Part shown: positions 6,214-11,660 of the stretch, piece after piece
How the letters are laid out: each line of letters opens with the position of its first letter
How positions within the stretch are numbered: the first letter of the stretch is position 1
NCBI GenBank assembly: GCA_016927965.1
Contig: JAFGLP010000118.1
Location: 1-11,660, forward strand
Reading direction: 5' to 3'
DNA: 11,660 nucleotides
From: Dehalococcoidia bacterium
Lineage (GTDB): Bacteria > Chloroflexota > Dehalococcoidia > GIF9 > UBA5629
Notes under the pieces: model-generated
What the model saw: only the letters and a program-made list of their open reading frames with translations
Told to the model about the DNA's origin: nothing
Databases searched by the model: none
Program-made: the position numbers and the translations under genes

Positions 6214-8118
6214 ATGAAAAAAATAATCACATTAATTCTGGTATTAATTCTCATCATATCTCTCAGCGCTTGTTCAGGCAGTGGAGTTCAGTCAGCGACG
6301 GCTATACCATCATCCCTGCCGTCCAACCCTGCAGGGATTGATGCTCTGCAGAACTCGGCTACCAGCACGATATCCGTTAAATATGACAGTGATGACCTGG
6401 ATTCCAGTCTGACCGGCTCCGGCATGTCTTATATCGTTTTGGAGGGTAATTCAATAAAGCTGGAGGGAGACGGTGCTACAGTCGAAGGAAACATGATCAC
6501 TATCACATCTGCCGGTACATACAGCATTAGCGGCATTTTGAACGACGGACAGATAAGAGTAAATACCGGGGATAAGGCAGTGGTAAAACTCGTGCTGAAT
6601 GGAGCGGATATTGCCTGTTTAAGCAGCGCACCAATCTATATTATCAGCGCGGAAAAGACGGTTATTACCCTGGCGGACGGCAAGGAAAACCATGTGGAAG
6701 ATGGCGCCAATTATATCTTCGAGGATGCCGAGTCAGACGAACCCGACGCCGCTATTTTCAGTCACGATGACCTTACTATCAACGGCAATGGTTCGCTGAC
6801 GGTTACCGCCAATTATAACAACGGCATTCGGAGCAAAGACGACCTTAAGATCGTAAGCGGCAATATCACCGTAGCTGCCGTAAACGATGGCATCAAGGGG
6901 AGAGACGAGCTTGCTGTTAAGGGCGGTAATATCACGGTAAGCGCGGGAGGGGATGGTCTGCAATCCAATAATGATGAGGATACTGCAAAGGGATATGTCT
7001 TCATTGATGGAGGCTGTTTTAATATCACTGCCGGGACTGACGGTATCCAGGCGGAAACAAGCCTTCTCGTCAGCGGCGGGAATATCACCATATCCTCAGG
7101 CGGTGGCAGCATCAATAGCAGCAGCAACTTCGACCAGCCCGGAAATACCTGGGGTAAATGGGGTATGAAAAATAACTCGGATGTTAGCGCTGCAGCCAGT
7201 GCCAAGGGACTAAAAGCCGGCGTTGACATAGCGATCACAGGCGGTACGATTAAGATTGACTCTTCTGATGATTCTATCCATTCCAATTCAGGCGTAAAGA
7301 TTGACAGCGGAGACATCACTCTGGTCTCTGGCGATGACGGAGTGCACGCTGATGCTACCATACAGATTAACGGGGGGGATATAAATATTACGAAATGTTA
7401 TGAAGGTATTGAAAGCGCGGTAGTTACTATCAACAAGGGAAATATTCATATAGTCTCAAACGATGACGGCATCAACATCGTCGGCGGCAATGACGGCTCC
7501 GCTATGATGGGAAGGCCGGGGCAAAATGAATTCGTTTCCTCCGATAACAACTATCTCGATATTAACGGCGGATACATAGTGGTCCATGCTTCAGGCGATG
7601 GCCTTGATATCAATGGTCCAATCAATATGACCGGTGGTAAGGTTATCATCAATGGTCCCACAGCCAACGATAACGGCGCCCTGGACTATGCGGGTAGTTT
7701 CAATATCAGAGGCGGTTATCTTATAGCCACGGGCAGTGCAGGGATGCCGCAAGCGCCCAGCACATCATCCACCCAGTACTCAGTGATGCTGAATCTCGAA
7801 TCATCGCAGCCAGCCAGCACAATGGTACACATCGAAACTAAAGAGGGCAATGAGGTTCTCACGTTCATGTCGGCAAAGGCATACCAGTCTGTGGTATTTA
7901 GCTCGCCTGAGTTAAAAAATAGTGCAAACTATATTGTTTACATAGAAGGCAGTTCAACCGGCTCAGAGAGCGACGGTATATACTCCGGAGGGGTATATAC
8001 TGACGGCACCCAGATTACCAGCTTTACGGTTTCCGGCATGGTGACCACAATCAGCTCGTCCAGGGTCAGCCCGGGCGCCGGTGGGCGCAACAACATGCCC
8101 CCTGGCATGCACCGTTAA
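6214..8118 (+). CDS. Cthe_2159-like carbohydrate-binding beta-helix lipoprotein
   Basis: 634 residues. A lipoprotein signal peptide (basic MKK, hydrophobic core, lipobox LSAC with C20) is followed by a Ser-rich tether. From about residue 75 the protein is built of short beta strands. At about 180-470 it shows recurring rungs of roughly 20 residues of the type GGNITVSAGGDGLQS and SGDITLVSGDDGVHA. Asp-Asp-Gly and Asp-Gly-Ile turns recur at rung ends and suggest calcium binding. This matches the DUF4353 / Cthe_2159 family, described as a parallel beta-helix that binds plant-type polysaccharides. The C-terminus forms a beta-sandwich-like region (about 520-615), then a Gly/Pro/Met tail. GAGGAG lies 11 nt before the ATG, and the gene is 52 nt behind DUF4956, in the same operon. 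It is the probable surface effector of the cluster. Binding of cell-wall or extracellular glycans is inferred. Confidence 0.85.
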   Translation: MKKIITLILVLILIISLSACSGSGVQSATAIPSSLPSNPAGIDALQNSATSTISVKYDSDDLDSSLTGSGMSYIVLEGNSIKLEGDGATVEGNMITITSAGTYSISGILNDGQIRVNTGDKAVVKLVLNGADIACLSSAPIYIISAEKTVITLADGKENHVEDGANYIFEDAESDEPDAAIFSHDDLTINGNGSLTVTANYNNGIRSKDDLKIVSGNITVAAVNDGIKGRDELAVKGGNITVSAGGDGLQSNNDEDTAKGYVFIDGGCFNITAGTDGIQAETSLLVSGGNITISSGGGSINSSSNFDQPGNTWGKWGMKNNSDVSAAASAKGLKAGVDIAITGGTIKIDSSDDSIHSNSGVKIDSGDITLVSGDDGVHADATIQINGGDINITKCYEGIESAVVTINKGNIHIVSNDDGINIVGGNDGSAMMGRPGQNEFVSSDNNYLDINGGYIVVHASGDGLDINGPINMTGGKVIINGPTANDNGALDYAGSFNIRGGYLIATGSAGMPQAPSTSSTQYSVMLNLESSQPASTMVHIETKEGNEVLTFMSAKAYQSVVFSSPELKNSANYIVYIEGSSTGSESDGIYSGGVYTDGTQITSFTVSGMVTTISSSRVSPGAGGRNNMPPGMHR

Positions 8119-8164
8119 TGCAGCTAATGCCTTTACCCGCCCGCAGCTGGCATAGATAACCTGT

Positions 8165-8182
8165 AAGCAGTATCTGCTTTTA
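8165..8182 (+). terminator. Weak terminator-like hairpin between convergent operons
   Basis: AAGCAG-TAT-CTGCTT forms a 6-bp stem with a 3-nt loop, 46 nt after the stop of the beta-helix gene, followed by TTA. The stem is not GC-rich and the T run is short, so termination is uncertain. The rest of the 149-nt gap between the converging genes shows nothing else I can support. Confidence 0.3.
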
Positions 8183-8267
8183 TCCCCATGACAGCCAGAA
8201 AGATCGGAAGATAACATCCTCCCGTGGTGAAGATATAGGCTGTTACCCGAGATTAAATGGCAGATAA

Positions 8268-8681
8268 CTAGACCCTGTAGCAGACTTCCGGAAGTTTTTT
8301 ATCAGGGTTGGCTTCACGCACATAGCGCAGCATATGGCTGACGATAGGTATCATCAGGCTAACAAGATCTTCTCCAGACATTAGCTCCAGCCTTTTACCG
8401 GAGAAGAGAGCTTTAAGCCTGGCAGGGAATTCCTCATCAGCCTTTTCAAAGACGAAGTGTATCTTCACGCCAGGGAAGATTTCCTTTACAATGCACCAGT
8501 CTCCCCTGCATCCCTGAACCTCGATTTTGGCGCCCATAAAACGAGCCAGGGCGCCAACATCATTTACAAAACTTAAGGCCTCTGCACGGACTCTTAGAGC
8601 CCTATCAAGCTGTCCCTGGTGCGGACTTATCTTGCCCTCTACATCACGTAAATTCAGTAAGCGCGTCTTTTCTATAGTCAT
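8268..8681 (-). CDS. Small conserved protein resembling the DUF3786 C-terminal region
   Basis: A soluble 137-residue protein with no signal peptide or membrane segment. Residues 60-117 (DWCIVKEIFPGVKIHFVFEKADEEFPARLKALFSG) and the following SGEDLVSLMIPIVSHML helix recall the end of DUF3786 proteins, where a DEEFPA motif precedes a short strand and helix. This recognition is by eye and only moderately sure. Four Cys/His positions (H21, C58, C63, C134) could bind metal but form no known motif. The ATG at 8681 has AGGAG 5 nt upstream and lies 9 nt after the TAA that ends the read-through rhodanese frame. It is therefore the last gene of the CooC-rhodanese operon. DUF3786 members often sit beside corrinoid, CODH or dehydrogenase genes in anaerobes. 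The role here is unknown. Confidence 0.75.
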   Translation of the reverse strand: MTIEKTRLLNLRDVEGKISPHQGQLDRALRVRAEALSFVNDVGALARFMGAKIEVQGCRGDWCIVKEIFPGVKIHFVFEKADEEFPARLKALFSGKRLELMSGEDLVSLMIPIVSHMLRYVREANPDKKLPEVCYRV

Positions 8682-8690
8682 AAATCTCCT

Positions 8691-9200
8691 TTACTCTGTC
8701 GCCGCGGTACCGGCAACGGGATACCCCGCATTTTTCCAGCCATTGAAACCATCCTTCAGAGCTTTGGCATTATGATAGCCTTGACTTGCCAATTCAAGCG
8801 CTGCACTGGCGCTGGTATGCTCGTCTGGTCAGGTGCAGTAAAAAATTATTTCCCTGTCTTTGTCCTCTGGAAATAGCCATTTACCGCTGACTATATCGCC
8901 TAGAGGAGCTGATACTGCGCCTTCAATATGCTCCTTATTATATTCTTCCTTCGAGCGTGTATCCACAATCAGAATATCGGCTCCGCTGTCATATCCCGCC
9001 TTGAGCTCTGCAGCTGTAATGCGCGGAATCATATCTTCATTGCCGGGCTGAGCCGTTGACGCAGTTTCGGTTGGTTGCCCGGATTCAACTGGTATCGCAG
9101 CAGGTGGTGTAGTCGGAACTGCGGATGGAGCAACCTCAGCAGGCATACATGCCAGCAATATCACGGCTAGCAGCATAAACGAGTATAATAACTTTTTCAC
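8691..9200 (-). CDS. Rhodanese-domain lipoprotein, probable selenoprotein (in-frame TGA at 8829-8831)
   Basis: Read through one TGA, this is a 169-residue protein. It has a lipoprotein signal peptide (MKKLLYSFMLLAVILLAC, lipidated C18), a Pro/Ser/Thr-rich tether to about residue 55, and a single rhodanese domain (about 60-160). ITAAELKAGYDSGADILIVDTRSKEEYNKEHIEGA is followed by the active-site strand IIFYCT. The TGA is codon 124, then PDEHTSASAALELASQGYHN and DGFNGWKNAGYPV. Related rhodaneses read YCxCPxExxSA here, so the TGA replaces the second Cys of CxC and C122 is the usual catalytic Cys. The read-through frame ends in TAA 9 nt before the next gene, and a hairpin lies just after the TGA. 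Selenocysteine is the best reading; without read-through the protein stops in the active-site loop. The start is GTG with a weak ribosome site, 12 nt after cooC. It should act outside the membrane in sulfur or selenium transfer or redox chemistry. The alternative is a nonsense mutation. Confidence 0.82.
8797..8813 (-). promoter_or_regulatory. Candidate bacterial SECIS hairpin
   Basis: In the mRNA, AGCGC-CAGUGCA-GCGCU forms a perfect 5-bp stem with a 7-nt loop. The stem starts 15 nt and the loop 20 nt after the UGA, inside the 16-37 nt window usual for bacterial SECIS apical loops. The loop contains GU. The conserved G is expected at loop position 1 or 2. Here it is third, or second if the first loop C pairs with the following G. 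A lower stem is poor. Confidence 0.55.
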
Positions 9201-9212
9201 TATTCTACTTTA

Positions 9213-9974
9213 TTATAGATTTAGCTTATTAACCACTTCCTGCGCACCTATCTTCAACGGGGAGTCCTGAGGCAAATCTATAATAGGCCCTCCCTTGATA
9301 TCAAGCTCTGCAAGATTGGGATCTTCTGGGATCACTGCCAGCAGCGTGAGGTTGTAATCCTTGATGGCCTGATCCAGCTCCGCGGGCAATCCGTTTTTGA
9401 CCCTGTTGACCACAAGTCCAACCTTGCCTACCCTGGTACGCATCTCCGTGATAAGGTCCCTGGTGCGTACGGCGGTGATGAGACCGCGCATAGTGGGGTC
9501 GGTAACAATAATAAGGTTATCCACATCCTGGGTGGTCTGCCGGCTGATATGCTCCATGCCAGCTTCACTATCCACCACAATATAATCATAGTTTTTTTCA
9601 AGCCTGTCTATGGAGGCACGCAGCCAGTTGTTGGCTGCACAGTAGCAGCCCGGCCCCTCAGGCCTTCCCATGGCCAGAAGATCGATCTTGCTGGATTCCA
9701 CCAGAGACTCATGTATCTTCATATCCAGAATATCCTGTTTCGAAATATTGGGTGCTATTTTGCCCTTCTGAATATCTGCGGTGAGATCCTCCCTGGCTCT
9801 GCCCACTGTGGCATTATCATCCAGAGTTAAACCCAGGGCTATATTCAGATTTGTGCTGGGGTCGGCATCGATAGCCAGAACAACGCCTTTCCTGGAAAGA
9901 AGATCTATAATCAAAGAAGCTATGGCAGTCTTGCCCACGCCTCCTTTTCCTGCCACGGTAACTGTCTTGGGCAT
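9213..9974 (-). CDS. cooC: CooC-type nickel-insertion ATPase for CO dehydrogenase
   Basis: A complete 253-residue MinD/ParA-family ATPase. The deviant Walker A GKGGVGKT (9-16) has signature Lys10 and Lys15; AIDADPSTN (34-42) carries the switch Asp; the Walker B strand is YIVVDSEAGMEH (131-142). The diagnostic feature is GPGCYCAANNWLR (107-119). Its C110-x-C112 pair, contributed by two subunits, binds the metal at the dimer interface in CooC. CooC couples ATP hydrolysis to nickel delivery to the C-cluster of CO dehydrogenase, and the related AcsF acts on acetyl-CoA synthase. AGGAGG lies 7 nt before the ATG at 9974. The rhodanese gene follows after 12 nt, so a sulfur or selenium function is co-expressed. 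The CODH genes themselves are not in the window. Which enzyme it serves (CooS or ACS) cannot be told from this sequence. Confidence 0.9.
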   Translation of the reverse strand: MPKTVTVAGKGGVGKTAIASLIIDLLSRKGVVLAIDADPSTNLNIALGLTLDDNATVGRAREDLTADIQKGKIAPNISKQDILDMKIHESLVESSKIDLLAMGRPEGPGCYCAANNWLRASIDRLEKNYDYIVVDSEAGMEHISRQTTQDVDNLIIVTDPTMRGLITAVRTRDLITEMRTRVGKVGLVVNRVKNGLPAELDQAIKDYNLTLLAVIPEDPNLAELDIKGGPIIDLPQDSPLKIGAQEVVNKLNL

Positions 9975-10116
9975 GCTAACCTCCTCTGGATAAATCTCGA
10001 AATACTAATCGGCAAATACAAAACAATATATATTGCCAGTTCAGCACTGCGATAATCAAATTTCGTATTTTCGATTGCCGTTTAATGATCTTTGTAGCGG
10101 CGAATCAGGGTTAATA

Positions 10117-11660
10117 CTACCCTTCTTTTTTAATCGGCGCTGCAACTTTTGTCACAGGGAGTTTGCTGACCGGTGACAGCTTGACCACGGCACTATATTC
10201 CTTGGGGCACACCAGAAGGCAATTGCCGCATTTGGTACATTTTTCCTGGTCTATAACCTTGACAAGTGTCTTTTCATCCGTAGATATGGCTTTCGTGGGG
10301 CAGGAGAGAACGCAGTGCTCACAGCCGCGTTCGCATTTCTCGGGAAGGATATAATAGGCAATCAAGTCCTTACACACCAGTGCCGGGCACCTTTTCTCAA
10401 CGATATGCGCTATATACTCATCCCGGAAATAACGTAATGTGGTGAATACGGGGTTGGGAGCGGTTTTGCCCAGCCCACAGAGTGCGCCGTCCTTGATATC
10501 TTCGCCGATTTCCAGGAGCAGGTCCAGGTCTTCCACCTTTCCCTTGCCAGCAGTAATATTTTCCAGGATTCTATACATGTGTTCTGTGCCTATGCGGCAG
10601 TGCGTACATTTGCCGCAGGACTCCTGCCGTAGAAAGTCGAGAAAGAATTTGGCCGTATCCACCATACAGTTATCCTCGTCCATAACTATGAGGCCGCCGG
10701 AACCCATAATGGCGCCTGCGCTTCGCAGCGAGTCAAAATCTATAGGCGTGTCCAGCAGGTCAGCCGGCAGGCAGCCTCCGGATGGTCCCCCTATCTGCAC
10801 CGCCTTGAACTGCTTATCATTGCGGATGCCGCCGCCAATATTATATACGATGCGGCGCAGCGAAGTCCCCATCTCCACCTCGGTCAGCCCTGTATTGTGC
10901 AGTTTTCCAGCCAGCGCAAACACAGCCGTACCCTTGCTGGACTCGGTACCTATCTGGGAAAACCAGCCTCCACCACGTTCTATTATGAGAGGTACAAAGG
11001 CATAAGTCTTAACATTATTGATGAGAGTGGGTTTACCCCATAAACCCGCTTCTGCAGGATATGGCGGTCTGTGGTCAGGCGAAGAGCGTTTGCCCTCAAT
11101 AGCCCGCATCAAGGCAGTCTCCTCCCCCGAAACGAAAGCGCCGGCACCTCGCGCTATATAGATATCAAAGCTAAAATCACTGCCCAGTATATTCTTCCCC
11201 AGCAGCCCAAGTTTACGCGCCTGCTCCAGGGCTATCTCCAATCGTTTTACTGCCAGCGGATATTCCGACCTGATATAAACAAAACCCTGCTGAGCCTGAA
11301 TAGTATATCCAGCGATAATGATACCTTCGATCACCTGATGCGGATCGCTCTCAAGTACCACGCGATCCATAAAAGCACCGGGGTCTCCCTCATCGGCATT
11401 GCAGATAACATATCTCTCCGTATTTTTGGATTTAGCGCATAATTCCCATTTCTGCCCGGTGGGGAAACCGGCGCCGCCTCTACCGCGCAGACCGGAAGTT
11501 TTTATCTCCTGCAGTATTGACTCTGGAGGCATTTTAAGGGCTTTATCCAAGCTGCTATAGCCGCCCTGGGCAATATAGTGATTTATTTCCTCTGGACTGA
11601 TATAGCCGCAACGGCGTAATATCAATCTGTGCTCGTACTCAAAACGGGATAATTCAGGAA
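10117..11660 (-). CDS. NuoF/HydB-like NAD(P)H-binding flavoprotein with C-terminal 2[4Fe-4S] domain, N-terminus outside the window
   Basis: The frame is open to the right edge (11 further codons upstream of the TTG at 11625), so the true start is outside. Positions count from that TTG. The FMN/NADH-binding core shows GLRGRGGAGFPTGQKW (45-60), NADEGDPGAFMDR (76-88), ARGAGAFVSGEETAL (158-172) and PPYPAEAGLWGKPTLINNV (187-205). An SLBB-like region is at 230-290. The N3 cluster site is C337-x2-C340-x2-C343 with C383. Two ferredoxin motifs end the protein: C431-x3-C435-x2-C438-x3-C442P and C463-x2-C466-x2-C469-x3-C473P. This layout is that of the diaphorase subunit of NAD(P)-dependent [FeFe] hydrogenases, formate dehydrogenases or electron-bifurcating complexes, rather than plain complex I NuoF, which lacks the ferredoxin tail. 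The partner is not visible. The first ferredoxin motif has one extra residue. The 142-nt gap to cooC suggests a separate transcription unit downstream. Confidence 0.93.
   Translation of the reverse strand, partial: PELSRFEYEHRLILRRCGYISPEEINHYIAQGGYSSLDKALKMPPESILQEIKTSGLRGRGGAGFPTGQKWELCAKSKNTERYVICNADEGDPGAFMDRVVLESDPHQVIEGIIIAGYTIQAQQGFVYIRSEYPLAVKRLEIALEQARKLGLLGKNILGSDFSFDIYIARGAGAFVSGEETALMRAIEGKRSSPDHRPPYPAEAGLWGKPTLINNVKTYAFVPLIIERGGGWFSQIGTESSKGTAVFALAGKLHNTGLTEVEMGTSLRRIVYNIGGGIRNDKQFKAVQIGGPSGGCLPADLLDTPIDFDSLRSAGAIMGSGGLIVMDEDNCMVDTAKFFLDFLRQESCGKCTHCRIGTEHMYRILENITAGKGKVEDLDLLLEIGEDIKDGALCGLGKTAPNPVFTTLRYFRDEYIAHIVEKRCPALVCKDLIAYYILPEKCERGCEHCVLSCPTKAISTDEKTLVKVIDQEKCTKCGNCLLVCPKEYSAVVKLSPVSKLPVTKVAAPIKKEG

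Noticed and set aside
6813..7361. 182-residue reading frame antisense to the beta-helix gene
   Set aside because: It mirrors the repeated codons of the real gene, has no ribosome site, and reads as a Pro/Leu/Ser-rich shadow.
8829..8831. TGA read as Trp or Gly through an altered genetic code
   Set aside because: Long genes in the window have no internal TGA, use TGG for Trp, and one gene ends in TGA.
8829..9200. Rhodanese gene ending at the TGA as a natural 123-residue protein
   Set aside because: It would stop right after FYCT in the active-site loop and lose the last third of the fold, while the downstream frame is perfectly kept.
10024..10035. CAATATATATTG palindrome upstream of cooC
   Set aside because: Perfect but purely AT-rich alternating sequence, expected by chance in such a gap; no promoter elements line up with it.
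11623..11625. TTG as start codon of the NuoF-like gene
   Set aside because: The frame continues upstream with residues typical of this family (a basic stretch before the RRCG motif) to the window edge, so the gene is simply cut.

Overview
The window looks like a chromosomal piece of an anaerobic bacterium. A NuoF/HydB-type flavoprotein, a CooC-type nickel-insertion ATPase and a probable selenoprotein suggest an organism with CO dehydrogenase or Wood-Ljungdahl style metabolism. Together with the two-component pair and the DUF3786-like protein, I lean towards a Dehalococcoidia-like member of the Chloroflexota. That is an inference from gene content, not from any marker gene. Lipoproteins with lipoboxes show a membrane with an exported face.

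Left part (1-2550, all minus strand): the first 48 codons of mscL at the edge, a 63-residue two-helix membrane protein with its own promoter-like sequence, and a NarL-type response regulator placed 12 nt behind its six-helix HisKA_3 sensor kinase. A perfect 14-bp palindrome lies in the divergent intergenic region, over the -35 of a candidate kinase promoter.

Middle part (2741-8118, plus strand): a compact operon. It encodes a small winged-helix-like protein, a CotH-family kinase lipoprotein (joined by an ATGA overlap), a VTC-domain protein of the polyphosphate polymerase type, a DUF4956 membrane protein, and a large Cthe_2159-like beta-helix lipoprotein. Together they look like a cell-surface system: a cytosolic nucleotide-using polymerase, a membrane partner, a surface kinase and a surface polysaccharide-binding protein. 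Its function is not established.

Right part (8268-11660, minus strand): a NuoF/HydB-like subunit that runs off the right edge. It is followed by a three-gene operon: a CooC-like ATPase, a rhodanese lipoprotein and a DUF3786-like small protein.

The most striking observation is in the rhodanese gene. Its reading frame is cut by one TGA exactly where the family has the second Cys of a CxC active-site motif. The frame then continues with a perfect rhodanese C-terminus to a TAA 9 nt before the next gene. A 5-bp perfect hairpin with a GU-containing loop starts 15 nt after the TGA. This is best read as a selenocysteine codon with a bacterial SECIS, giving a surface-anchored CxU rhodanese of 169 residues.
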